33,621 nucleotides of DNA from Candidatus Aminicenantota bacterium (GTDB lineage: Bacteria; Acidobacteriota; Aminicenantia; UBA2199). The DNA lies in assembly GCA_011772425.1 (NCBI GenBank), contig WVZO01000158.1, positions 1 through 33,621 of the forward strand, given 5' to 3'. Below are positions 1 through 6,336 of the stretch, in pieces (position 1 is the first letter of the stretch; each line of letters begins with the position of its first letter). The notes below the pieces were generated by a model, which saw nothing but the letters and a program-made list of their open reading frames with translations, did not search any database and was not told the DNA's origin. The translations under genes were made by a program, and so were the position numbers.

Positions 1-60
1 AAAAATTTTTGCGGGGTCCAGGGGCGGTTTTTATAAAAAGAGCCCCTGGTCGCCGAAGGC
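1..60. repeat. Dispersed GC-rich hairpin element, copy 1 (cut by window edge)
   Basis: Contains the inverted repeat CCAGGGGC/GCCCCTGG (8 bp arms) around an AT-rich loop, next to a GCGGGGT stretch. The same layout recurs in the opposite orientation at about 4832-4908 and in a diverged form at 30740-30805. It lies directly 3' of the minus-strand membrane-protein gene, so it may also act in transcript 3'-end formation, but no U-tract follows immediately. Confidence 0.6.
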
Positions 61-66
61 AATTTT

Positions 67-747
67 TTATCTCTTTAATTTTTTGTACACTACTGGCAGA
101 AAGGCAAAAATGCTTAACAGGATGAAGGCGATCCATATGCCGGGGGAGAGTAAATCTTCCGGGGAATTGATCTGTCCTAATTGACTTCCGGTATAGCAAA
201 TCAACAATGTACCGGGGAGAATTCCTACAGCAGTTGTCCATAGGAAGGTGACCATGCTGATATTGGTGAGACCGCAAAAAAGGTTAATCCAGGTAAACGG
301 GAATATGGGAGCAAAACGCAGGGTGAGTAAGTAATAAACGCCGTCTTGTTCAAACTGGCGATTGAAGGTTTGCAGTTTATCTTTGAACCGGTTTTGCACC
401 CAGTCTCCCACTAGGTAGCGGGAGAGGAGGAAGGCAATGGTGGCGCCGATGGTGGCGGCGGTATTGACAATGGCGGTAGTTTGAAAAACACCATAAACAA
501 ATCCACCGGCCATTGCTAGGATTGGAGCCCCCGGCATAGACAGGCTTGCTATTAAAATGTAAATCACAAAAAAGCCAATGATAGATACCAGGAAATGCTG
601 GTGAACAAAAACAAAGAGATCCGTCCGGTAAGCTTTTAATTTATCAAAGGAAAGATATTCTTTCATCCCGGAAATGTAAAAAAAAACCACCAAGAGAACC
701 AATAGAACCAAAAAGATCAGTCTTTTCTTATACCTTTTTTCTCCCAC
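67..747 (-). CDS. TVP38/TMEM64 (DedA/VTT-like) family membrane protein
   Basis: A 226-residue integral membrane protein. It starts with a lysine/arginine-rich segment followed by a strong hydrophobic helix at about residues 11-27. A further helix follows near 50-70, then a proline- and glycine-rich segment (PGAPILAMAGGFVYG, about 72-86) typical of the SNARE-associated/VTT domain. More helices lie at about 90-108, 140-160 and 165-185, with a C-terminal helix ending in a basic tail. Length and motif order fit the TVP38/TMEM64 family, whose bacterial members are linked to lipid or ion handling at the inner membrane; the substrate here is unknown. Its start lies inside the end of the upstream glycosyltransferase gene (31 bp overlap), so the two are very probably cotranscribed and translationally coupled. 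Family members often neighbour the rSAM/selenodomain-associated transferases, as seen here. Confidence 0.9.
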   Translation of the reverse strand: MGEKRYKKRLIFLVLLVLLVVFFYISGMKEYLSFDKLKAYRTDLFVFVHQHFLVSIIGFFVIYILIASLSMPGAPILAMAGGFVYGVFQTTAIVNTAATIGATIAFLLSRYLVGDWVQNRFKDKLQTFNRQFEQDGVYYLLTLRFAPIFPFTWINLFCGLTNISMVTFLWTTAVGILPGTLLICYTGSQLGQINSPEDLLSPGIWIAFILLSIFAFLPVVYKKLKR

Positions 748-1469
748 TGTGAAAATATCTCCTTTTTGTGTTTCAGTAAAAGCCTCATTGTCCGGGAATC
801 ACTGAATTCGTTATTTATATTTCGGTGCATCAAATCTTTCAGGTCATCAAGATCGTCCACATCCCACCATTTTTGGAGTTGTTTAACCTGCACGCCTTCC
901 TGTTGAAAAATTCTCATGGTTTGTTGGAACACTTGGTTTGTGCTCCACTGGATTTCATGGGAGTTAAACACGGCTTCGCAGAAGTGGCTGCGGTGGAATC
1001 CGATCAGGTAATAGCCGCCGTCGGTGGTGGGAGCGATGACGGCTTGTGTGTTTTTTTGTTTTAATTGTTCTACTGCATCCAGGGGCACAGAGACCGGCAG
1101 GTCGGGAAAGTCTGTGCCCATGAGCGCGGAGGATTGGTATCCCATTTGGAATATTTTTTCAAAAGCATTTTTCATTCGTTCGCCCAGGTCGTGTCCTTCC
1201 TGGGGGTGAATCGGAATGGGCAACTCTTTATACTGTCTCAACCATTGGTGCATGGCGGTAATTTGATTGGCCGGGATCAGGGAAATATGGAGATCGCATT
1301 TGTTGTTGTCCTGAAGGGATATGAGTTTATCCAGCATGTCCAGGATAAAGCATTCGTAGAGTTTTAGTGTCAGTGTATTGCCGATGGCTTTTGCCAGTCG
1401 GGTTTTGATATTTCCTTTTTGCGGAAATTTCAGGAAGAAAACCAGGCCGCATTCACTATTACGCTTCAT
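717..1469 (-). CDS. DUF2064 / TIGR04282-type glycosyltransferase (rSAM/selenodomain-associated transferase 1)
   Basis: A 250-residue soluble protein with a GT-A nucleotide-sugar transferase fold. The N-terminus has the family motif FLKFPQKGNIKTRLAKAIG (about residues 12-30). Mid-protein ALMGTDFPDLP (about 115-125) supplies the DxD-like metal/nucleotide site, and TTDGGYYLIG (about 148-157) is the other hallmark. The C-terminal KWWDVDDLDDL is also typical of DUF2064. These families are annotated as rSAM/selenodomain-associated or arsenosugar-biosynthesis transferases; the real sugar substrate cannot be read from sequence. The partner family, TIGR04283, is encoded about 900 bp upstream on the same strand (2344-3060). 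The end of the gene overlaps the TVP38-like gene by 31 bp. A good Shine-Dalgarno is not obvious before the ATG. Confidence 0.9.
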   Translation of the reverse strand: MKRNSECGLVFFLKFPQKGNIKTRLAKAIGNTLTLKLYECFILDMLDKLISLQDNNKCDLHISLIPANQITAMHQWLRQYKELPIPIHPQEGHDLGERMKNAFEKIFQMGYQSSALMGTDFPDLPVSVPLDAVEQLKQKNTQAVIAPTTDGGYYLIGFHRSHFCEAVFNSHEIQWSTNQVFQQTMRIFQQEGVQVKQLQKWWDVDDLDDLKDLMHRNINNEFSDSRTMRLLLKHKKEIFSQWEKKGIRKD

Positions 1470-1496
1470 AGTCCATCATAATGTGTCTTCTTGTGG

Positions 1497-1946
1497 TTAT
1501 TTTAGGGTATCGTTTGTATTAATCTGAACCAGTTCACGGTTTTGGAGTTTACAAATTTTGCTAAATCCCTTTTTTTGTAATCCTTTGATTAACTTTTTAT
1601 CATTCGTCCATAATAGTCCATCCAGTTCAATAGTCAAAGCAACAAAAATTAAAACTTTCTCATCCACATCCTTGACATATTGGAACGCTTTCTTTAAAGT
1701 CCTGGCGGTAATCATATTTTCATCAAAGATATCTACGTTTTTAAGTAGTTTATAGAGAAGTTCTAATATCTCATCCTCATTATGTCGACTGGCCTGGAGA
1801 ATTTTTTCTTTATATTTGAAAAGTTCTATATAAGCGTATTTGGGCATCACAAAGTCAACTTCTTTGTTGAATAAGGCGTCACTAAGAAAGGAATTTTGGC
1901 TCACCAGGGATGAAAAGATGATATTCGTATCGACTACTATTTTCAT
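1497..1946 (-). CDS. PIN-domain ribonuclease, probable toxin of a type II TA pair
   Basis: A 149-residue PIN domain protein. The acidic metal-binding residues are visible: Asp in IVVDTNIIF (about residue 6), Glu in YIELFKYKE (about 42), Asp in DVDEKVLIFVAL (about 93) and Asp in LWTNDKKLI (about 115). This is the complete D-E-D-D set expected for an active PIN nuclease. Toxins of this kind cleave RNA and are neutralised by a small protein encoded just upstream. Here the 72-residue ORF at 1943-2161 overlaps the toxin start by 4 bp (ATGA), the usual TA arrangement. The pair sits between two genes of a glycosyltransferase locus, suggesting insertion into it. The target RNA is unknown, and a role as a housekeeping PIN nuclease cannot be excluded. 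Confidence 0.82.
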   Translation of the reverse strand: MKIVVDTNIIFSSLVSQNSFLSDALFNKEVDFVMPKYAYIELFKYKEKILQASRHNEDEILELLYKLLKNVDIFDENMITARTLKKAFQYVKDVDEKVLIFVALTIELDGLLWTNDKKLIKGLQKKGFSKICKLQNRELVQINTNDTLK

Positions 1947-2161
1947 TTAATCTTAGACAGGAATCTTTCTCTATTCTGCTTCCACCAATTAGATTTTAAC
2001 TCTTTGTCCAGGTTTAGGGCAATTTCTTCTGTTAATTTGCTCTCAAAAATCAGGTGTTTCACCCGTATTCTTTCGATAAAATCCATCAATTCATCATCTT
2101 TCATTAATTCTCTACTAAAGACAATATTGACATTATCGCCTTTAACCTGTACATTTAGCAT
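1943..2161 (-). CDS. Small antitoxin-like protein paired with PIN toxin
   Basis: A 72-residue hydrophilic protein encoded immediately upstream of the PIN gene with an ATGA overlap. The N-terminal half is predicted beta/alpha (MLNVQVKGDNVNIVF...) and the C-terminal half is a charged helix ending in WWKQNRERFLSKIK. That tail could be the segment wrapping the toxin. I do not recognise a standard DNA-binding fold (AbrB, RHH or Phd) with confidence. The start is supported by a strong AGGAGG Shine-Dalgarno about 6 nt before ATG and a sigma-70-like promoter further upstream. The antitoxin role is inferred from position, size and overlap. Confidence 0.7.
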   Translation of the reverse strand: MLNVQVKGDNVNIVFSRELMKDDELMDFIERIRVKHLIFESKLTEEIALNLDKELKSNWWKQNRERFLSKIK

Positions 2162-2182
2162 ATTTTCCTCCTACTGCTGCTA

Positions 2183-2211
2183 AATATGCACTAGTTTTTA
2201 AAATTTGTCAA
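2183..2211 (-). promoter_or_regulatory. Sigma-70-type promoter for the PIN TA pair
   Basis: On the minus strand a perfect TTGACA (2206-2211) is followed after 17 nt by CATATT (2183-2188). The predicted transcription start is near 2176, about 15 nt before the start codon and just ahead of the AGGAGG ribosome-binding site. Confidence 0.55.
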
Positions 2212-2343
2212 GTAAACTATAAGAAAAAGTCCCCAGGAAAAAAATCCTAATCATAGTCTATCATAACAATCAGCGTTTATCAGCGGTTCAGACACTGTTT
2301 TGTAATTTGTAATTTTTTTCTCTTCTTCTTTCTTGCCTATTGC

Positions 2344-3060
2344 CTACTTCTTACTCACATCCGGGTAATATCTTATCAACCGTTCCGGTGAGACACCAAA
2401 AAAGTAGAGAATGCGCATCTTATGATTGCGAAGCCATCCATGAATAATGCCTTCTTTCTCGTAGCGGCGTGTCGATGTATTAACCCCATCCTTTAAAATA
2501 CATATCCTGTCTTTGTTCTTTTTAATCCGTTTCATTAATTCCACATCTTCCATGATAGGAATCTCCGGGTAACGCCCAATCTTTTCAAAGTAATTCTTAC
2601 GGATAAAAATCGCCTGGTCACCATAAGCAATACGGCTGACACGGGAACGCAAGTAACTGGTATAATAAATAAACCTCAAAAAAAGATTACGCGACTCAAT
2701 GACATAATTAAACGCCCCTGCCACATATTTCCCGGTTTTCATAACAGCTTTGATTTTTTCCAATCCATTTTCCGGCAGAATCGTATCTGCATGAAGAAAA
2801 AGCAAAATATCACCCTTTGCTATTTCCGCACCTTTGTTCATCTGCACAGCCCGGCCTTTAGGTGCAGTCAGTTTGATAACATTGTTATTGTTATTTTCAA
2901 TACCATTGATGGTGCTGCCGCTGCTGTCACCATCCACCACGATGATCTCCACAGGACTGCCGCTTTCCATTTCTGTCAACTGACGGATAGTGGTGTTGAT
3001 AACCTCTTCTTCCCTATAAACCGGTATAATCACCGAAATCTTAATGGCCATATCCTCCAT
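2344..3060 (-). CDS. TIGR04283-type family 2 glycosyltransferase (rSAM/selenodomain-associated transferase 2)
   Basis: A GT2 family glycosyltransferase of about 238 residues. It opens with ISVIIPVYREEEVINTTI, then EIIVVDGDSSGST (nucleotide-binding DGDS), GRAVQMNKGAEIAKGDILLFLHADT (the DxD equivalent is HADT), and later AYGDQAIFIRKNYFEKIGRYPEIPIMEDVELMKR, a strong signature of TIGR04283. It would transfer a sugar from an NDP donor. The family co-occurs with TIGR04282 and radical SAM genes in predicted arsenosugar or related pathways, but no radical SAM gene is in this window. Start choice is uncertain. A TTG at 3069, ATG at 3060 and ATG at 3051 are in frame; GGAGG lies only 2 nt before the 3051 ATG, too close for a normal site. 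I therefore took 3060. Confidence 0.88.
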   Translation of the reverse strand: MEDMAIKISVIIPVYREEEVINTTIRQLTEMESGSPVEIIVVDGDSSGSTINGIENNNNNVIKLTAPKGRAVQMNKGAEIAKGDILLFLHADTILPENGLEKIKAVMKTGKYVAGAFNYVIESRNLFLRFIYYTSYLRSRVSRIAYGDQAIFIRKNYFEKIGRYPEIPIMEDVELMKRIKKNKDRICILKDGVNTSTRRYEKEGIIHGWLRNHKMRILYFFGVSPERLIRYYPDVSKK

Positions 3061-3120
3061 ATTATACAAGATATCGTGGGATAATAGAAACCCTGGTTTG
3101 ACTTTTTTTTCATTTTGATT

Positions 3121-3294
3121 TTAATTTTTTAACCGCGAAGGCACGCTGAGGGCGGCTTCTTTGTAGGTTTTGGGTACGGCGCGGATGGCTTCTTCCGCTG
3201 CCCGGATAATGGTGGGTAATACCAGCAGGGCCAGGGTCAGCGAACCCGCCATTTTAAAAACTGCCAGAATATGTATAAAATACCTGACCCCCAT
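3121..3294 (-). pseudogene. Remnant of a PstA-like phosphate ABC transporter permease
   Basis: A 57-codon open stretch on the minus strand encodes SLTLALLVLPTIIRAAEEAI followed by RAVPKTYKEAALSVPS. This closely resembles the conserved cytoplasmic-loop (EAA) region of PstA, where an ALTLALLxLPxIIRxxEEAL pattern precedes the loop. Everything before and after is missing: PstA is normally about 280-300 residues, and the sequence runs into unrelated spacer and a stop a few codons after the motif. No other pst gene is in the window. It is most simply the leftover of a deleted or transposed phosphate-uptake operon. Confidence 0.75.
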
Positions 3295-3326
3295 TTTCTA
3301 CTGTTGAAGAAAAAAGTCAATAGCCC

Positions 3327-3430
3327 GATGACTACTCAGAGATGATAAGATGACTATTCTTTTTCAATAGATGACTATACAAGGATGTATAGATGGCTAT
3401 TCTTTCTTAATAGAACGACTATACAGTGGA
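3327..3430. repeat. Tandem array of 21-22 bp units with alternating subtypes
   Basis: Five units starting with (A)GATGACTAT. Units 2 and 4 share the ending TTCTTTTTCAAT or TTCTTTCTTAAT. Units 1, 3 and 5 share a different ending (CTCAGAGATGATA, ACAAGGATGTAT, ACAGTGG). Unit lengths are 21, 21, 22, 21 and about 18+. The alternation gives a 42-43 bp higher-order period. No gene covers it. Confidence 0.75.
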
Positions 3431-3485
3431 AAGGTGATAACGCAGAGATTTGCTGTTTGCTGACCGCTTTCTGAAGTGCGCCCCT

Positions 3486-3692
3486 TTCCTACACCTTCCT
3501 GACCCTTTTCCTACGGCCCGACAAGCATCTTCCTACGGGTCAACGACCCGTTCCTACGGCTTCCTCACCCCATTCCTACGGCTTGATAACCATCTTCCTA
3601 CGGCATGACGACCCATTCCTACGGGTTCCTGACCCCGTTCCTACGGCCCTGGAACCATCTTCCCACGCCCTAAAAACCCCTTCCTGCGCAGG
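3486..3692. repeat. Higher-order minisatellite: 65 bp repeat of three 21-22 bp subunits
   Basis: Nine full units, each beginning TTCCTACGG (diverged in the first and last), start at 3486, 3508, 3530, 3551, 3573, 3595, 3616, 3638 and 3660; a partial tenth starts at 3681. Unit lengths run 22,22,21 three times in a row. Units 1/4/7 share a TTCCTGACCCC-like tail, 2/5/8 share xxAACCATC, and 3/6/9 share ACGACCC-like tails. So the array is three 65 bp copies of a three-part unit. The spacer 3295-3801 holds only this array, the one at 3327 and no supportable gene. Confidence 0.88.
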
Positions 3693-3801
3693 TTTTGCTT
3701 TTCTCCCGGGTAACGGTTAATAATGGAAGCCAAATCCACCGTCAATTTTAATGAATTATCCCAAAAGACAAATAGATAGGGGATAGGTAGGGGCGAGCCT
3801 G

Positions 3802-3993
3802 GTGTTCGCCCGGTTTAGTTCTTTTAATAAATCGGATAACATTTCTAACCTTATCGACCGATGGATTAAAATTTTAAAAGCAAAATCGAAACCCACAATT
3901 CACCCTGATATAGAAAAATTTACCGGCATTATTCCTGCGGATATAGATATTGATAAAGCAATCACAGAGTATATAATGACAAAGCACAGATGA
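3802..3993 (+). pseudogene. C-terminal remnant of a DUF6364-like antitoxin
   Basis: The only open frame starts at a GTG without a ribosome-binding site and encodes 63 residues. From about residue 9 it reads like the C-terminal half of small antitoxins that accompany PIN toxins: LIDRWIKILKAK, then IHPDIEKFTGIIP, then DIDIDKAITEYIMTKHR. The N-terminal DNA-binding half is absent and replaced by spacer sequence (GGCGAGCCTGGTGTTCGCCC). The stop codon overlaps an ATG that begins a toxin-like peptide (3990-4037). Family assignment is from memory of the pattern, so moderate. Confidence 0.5.
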
Positions 3994-4037
3994 AAGTAAT
4001 GATCGACAAAATAATCGATCATTTGAATAATAACTAA
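3990..4037 (+). pseudogene. Truncated start of a PIN-domain toxin
   Basis: ATG overlapping the TGA of the antitoxin remnant opens a 15-codon frame, MKVMIDKIIDHLNNN. PIN toxins commonly begin MKVxIDTNIILDxLL, so this looks like the first strand and helix of a VapC-like protein with the TN residues lost and the rest deleted. The overlap geometry is the same as in the two intact TA pairs nearby. Too short to be sure. Confidence 0.4.
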
Positions 4038-4072
4038 CCGAATGGGACAAGCCGGAGATATTGCTTATTCCC

Positions 4073-4489
4073 TTAACGATTTTTTTTGTACTTCAATTTA
4101 AATTGCTTTACTTCCTCTTCAATTTGCTCGAATTCAGGGTCTTTGTGCACTAATACTGCATTCCTGAACTTTGCTAATCCAGCTATACAAGCATCTGCAA
4201 AGGACATTGCTTTGGAGGCTTTTATTTCACCAACTATTCTTATTAATTCCTTACTTAACGGTTCCTGGAACAGGGGAAGGTCTTCAATCAATTTGAGTCG
4301 ATCTTCCGCAACTGCATTGCCTTGCTCCTTGATGGAAATATAAAGAATTTCAATAGCCGTAACCGTTGAAATATAAATTGTATTTGTATCTTCAAGAGCA
4401 TTTACTAACAACGTTTCTACTTCTTCTGCCCCTTCCTCGTTTTCGATATATGCCAGTAATGCTGAGGTATCGAGAACATAATCGTTCAT
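4073..4489 (-). CDS. VapC-like PIN-domain toxin
   Basis: A 138-residue PIN protein. Visible active-site residues are Asp in YVLDTSALLAYI (about 7), Glu in TVTAIEILYI (about 47), and Asp in SFADACIAGLA (about 99), with a further Asp in VLVHKDPEFEQI (about 117). This is the canonical VapC pattern, predicting a Mg-dependent endoribonuclease. The start codon overlaps the stop of the upstream small gene by 4 bp, the standard vapBC arrangement. The two genes form an isolated minus-strand operon just beyond the decayed TA relic. The specific RNA target is unknown. Confidence 0.88.
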   Translation of the reverse strand: MNDYVLDTSALLAYIENEEGAEEVETLLVNALEDTNTIYISTVTAIEILYISIKEQGNAVAEDRLKLIEDLPLFQEPLSKELIRIVGEIKASKAMSFADACIAGLAKFRNAVLVHKDPEFEQIEEEVKQFKLKYKKNR

Positions 4490-4713
4490 CGTAATTTATC
4501 TTTCTCACGTTCTTCCAGGAGAGCGGTAACAAGGTTACCGTTTCCTGAACCCCTGAGCTTTTTCATTGCCTCAGTAGCCCTCTTTCTTTTAAATATCTCT
4601 ATGGCTGATTGGTCATCCGCAAAAGTTATTGATATCCGCGTCTTTGCCGGTAATTTAACGTGGTTTAATAAAGCTTCAAACTCCGATAATGTAATGTTTT
4701 CAAGCGTGGTCAT
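4486..4713 (-). CDS. Antitoxin of the VapC-like pair
   Basis: A 75-residue protein directly upstream of the PIN toxin with an ATGA overlap. The N-terminus (TLENITLSEFEALLNHVKLP) resembles a short alpha/beta stretch before a TRISITF strand. The C-terminal part is highly charged (FKRKRATEAMKKL ... EEREKDKLR), as expected for a toxin-wrapping tail. The DNA-binding family is not clear to me. An AGGAGG lies about 13 nt before the ATG, rather far, but no better in-frame start is visible. Function is inferred from context. Confidence 0.72.
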   Translation of the reverse strand: MTTLENITLSEFEALLNHVKLPAKTRISITFADDQSAIEIFKRKRATEAMKKLRGSGNGNLVTALLEEREKDKLR

Positions 4714-4831
4714 ATTGAATCCGTGACCTCCTTATATTTGACTCGAAATTGTTAAATAACACAAATGCAAGATAATTTCAAGAGGACAGTAAAAAAAAAT
4801 CAACAATTCCATCTTCTCCTCTTTTTGTCTC

Positions 4832-4908
4832 CGACGGCCAGGGGGGCTCTTTTCGAGAAAACCGCCCCCCTGGACCCCCCGCAAAAGCTTTTCATACACG
4901 GTCAGCCT
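4832..4908. repeat. Dispersed GC-rich hairpin element, copy 2
   Basis: Contains CCAGGGGGG (4838-4846) and CCCCCCTGG (4865-4873), a perfect 9 bp inverted repeat, followed by CCCCGCAAAAGCTTTTCATACACGGTCAG. The reverse complement of that tail (CTGACCGTGTATGAAAAG) recurs at 30740, and the hairpin part recurs at 1-60. Confidence 0.75.
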
Positions 4909-4989
4909 GTGTCGCCCGGTGTCAGTCACCGTACCCCATTGGAGTCATTTTCATTTGCTCCATGTTTACCTTTATTTAGTCACTTCTTG

Positions 4990-5046
4990 TTTGGAATTTG
5001 TTTGTAATTTGTAATTTGTGATTTGTGATTTGTAATTTGGAATTTT
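4990..5046. repeat. TTTGTAAT-type short tandem tract
   Basis: An imperfect run of 7-9 bp units (TTTGTAA, TTTGTGA, TTTGGAA). The same motif recurs in shorter tracts near 2303-2320, 22080-22125 and 23738-23770, always in spacers beside gene ends. It looks like a simple-sequence family scattered in this genome. Confidence 0.65.
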
Positions 5047-5102
5047 CTTCTCCCCTCTTTGCGGCTCATTCCGAAAAGTATCTCACTATGATAAAATAAT
5101 AG

Positions 5103-6293
5103 ATGATGCAAACAAAATCATCACACACCCATGACAATTACGATGTGGCTGTGGCGGGCGCCGGACCCGCCGGTTCCACTGCCGCCTATGTCCTGGGAAA
5201 AAAAGGATATAAAGTGGCACTACTGGATAAAGAAACATTTCCCAGGAAAAAACTATGCGGCGGCTGCCTGACTGCCAAAACCCTGAGACTCCTGAACCGC
5301 CTTTTCCAGGAACCCGAAGAATCACTAACCCAAAAAAACATCATTAATTTCAAATCCAATCGATTCGAAATCAGGTACAAAACCAAAACACTAATCCACA
5401 AACCCTCTGCATTAACTTTTTATTTTGTTGACCGCGCAACCTACGATACCTTTCTACTTCAAAAAGCAAAACAAGCCGGAGCCAATGTGATAGAAGGAGA
5501 AAAAGTCAACCAACTGGAACTTAACACAGAAGCAAACACATACAAGATAACTACCTCCCGGAACCGGGTGATCAACGCAAGATTTATTATCGGCGCAGAC
5601 GGCGCCAACAGCACCATACGAACCAAATACTTTCAGCAAGCTAAACTAAACACCAGGTGGCACCACAACCTGGCCTATTGCCTGGAAGTATTTCCTCCCC
5701 GGGAAGGAAACCTCCACAGCCTCGAGTATCCCATTCTCTCATTTGGCTACCTCCGTTACGGTTATGCCTGGCTCTTTCCCAATAAAGACCGATTAGTGGT
5801 GGGAATGGGAGGGCTGCACAGAAAAAATAAGGACCTTAAGGCTGCATTCAAGGCTTTTCTCGATGATTATCATATCAGTAATACCGATATGTCGAACCTC
5901 AAAGGGCATCCGCTGCCCTATGGGAATTTTTTAAAAAAACCCATACAGGGGAACCTGTTACTGGTAGGTGATGCGGCAGGCCTGGTAGACCCCATGCTGG
6001 GGGAGGGGATTTACCAGGCACACAAAAGCGGGGAACTGGCGGCACAAGCTATCATTGAAAAGTTAGAAAATAATACTGACCTGGAAGCCAATTATTTAAA
6101 TCTACTGTATACCCATTTGCTTTTGGATTTTATCTATGCCCGCAAATGGCGATGGTTTGTATACCACCCGCTGAATTATATACTTAAATTTTGCAGCACC
6201 AAAATGGTGAAACCATACGTTGACAAACTGGCGCAATTGGTTCACGGGGACCGTACCTATCGGTGGTTTAAAAAGAAAAAAAATTTTTTTTAA
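5103..6293 (+). CDS. FAD-dependent oxidoreductase, geranylgeranyl reductase family
   Basis: A 396-residue flavoprotein. The N-terminal Rossmann motif VAVAGAGPAGSTAAYVLGKKG (about residues 16-36) with the acidic end of strand 2 (LLDKE) binds FAD. KKLCGGCLTAKTL (about 50-62) is the family cysteine segment, GADGANSTIR (about 164-173) is the second FAD motif, and LLVGDAAGLVDPMLGEGIYQA (about 282-302) is the GD motif. This pattern defines the geranylgeranyl reductase / digeranylgeranyl-glycerophospholipid reductase family, which hydrogenates isoprenoid double bonds; other members act as menaquinone or lipid reductases. The substrate here cannot be assigned. ATGATG gives two adjacent possible starts and no strong ribosome-binding site is present. 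A GntR-type regulator follows in the same direction. Confidence 0.88.
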   Translation: MMQTKSSHTHDNYDVAVAGAGPAGSTAAYVLGKKGYKVALLDKETFPRKKLCGGCLTAKTLRLLNRLFQEPEESLTQKNIINFKSNRFEIRYKTKTLIHKPSALTFYFVDRATYDTFLLQKAKQAGANVIEGEKVNQLELNTEANTYKITTSRNRVINARFIIGADGANSTIRTKYFQQAKLNTRWHHNLAYCLEVFPPREGNLHSLEYPILSFGYLRYGYAWLFPNKDRLVVGMGGLHRKNKDLKAAFKAFLDDYHISNTDMSNLKGHPLPYGNFLKKPIQGNLLLVGDAAGLVDPMLGEGIYQAHKSGELAAQAIIEKLENNTDLEANYLNLLYTHLLLDFIYARKWRWFVYHPLNYILKFCSTKMVKPYVDKLAQLVHGDRTYRWFKKKKNFF

Positions 6294-6301
6294 TAACATA
6301 G

Positions 6302-6330
6302 TTGACAGCATTGTAATATTGTACTATCAT
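6302..6330 (+). promoter_or_regulatory. Sigma-70 promoter giving a probably leaderless gntR transcript
   Basis: TTGACA (6302-6307), a 17 nt spacer and TATCAT (6325-6330). The ATG at 6337 is six nt after the -10 box, which is where transcription should begin. No Shine-Dalgarno lies between. The sequence GTACTATCATAGTGGTA around the -10 is partly dyadic and could be an autoregulatory operator. Confidence 0.6.
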
Positions 6331-6336
6331 AGTGGT

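Larger units (their letters stand above)
4714..5102. other. Gene-free spacer with dispersed repeats
   Basis: Short open frames cross this 389 bp stretch on both strands, but their sequence is largely that of the GC hairpin element (about 4832-4908) and the TTTGTAAT-type tract (4990-5046). None has a credible ribosome-binding site or family resemblance. It separates the minus-strand TA operon from the plus-strand flavoprotein gene, so both promoters should be here. A weak TAAAAT lies at about 5093 ahead of the flavoprotein gene. Confidence 0.6.

Noticed and set aside
825-1367. Plus-strand frames opposite the DUF2064 glycosyltransferase
   Set aside because: Antisense shadows of a well-recognised gene; no motif or ribosome-binding site.
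3486-3692. CRISPR-like array
   Set aside because: Repeat core is only ~9 bp, units are 21-22 bp in total, the 'spacers' are themselves repeated in a three-unit order, and no cas gene is nearby.
4732-5007. Small ORFs on both strands in the 4.7-5.0 kb spacer
   Set aside because: Their sequence is that of the dispersed GC hairpin element, which recurs in other spacers; no family resemblance.
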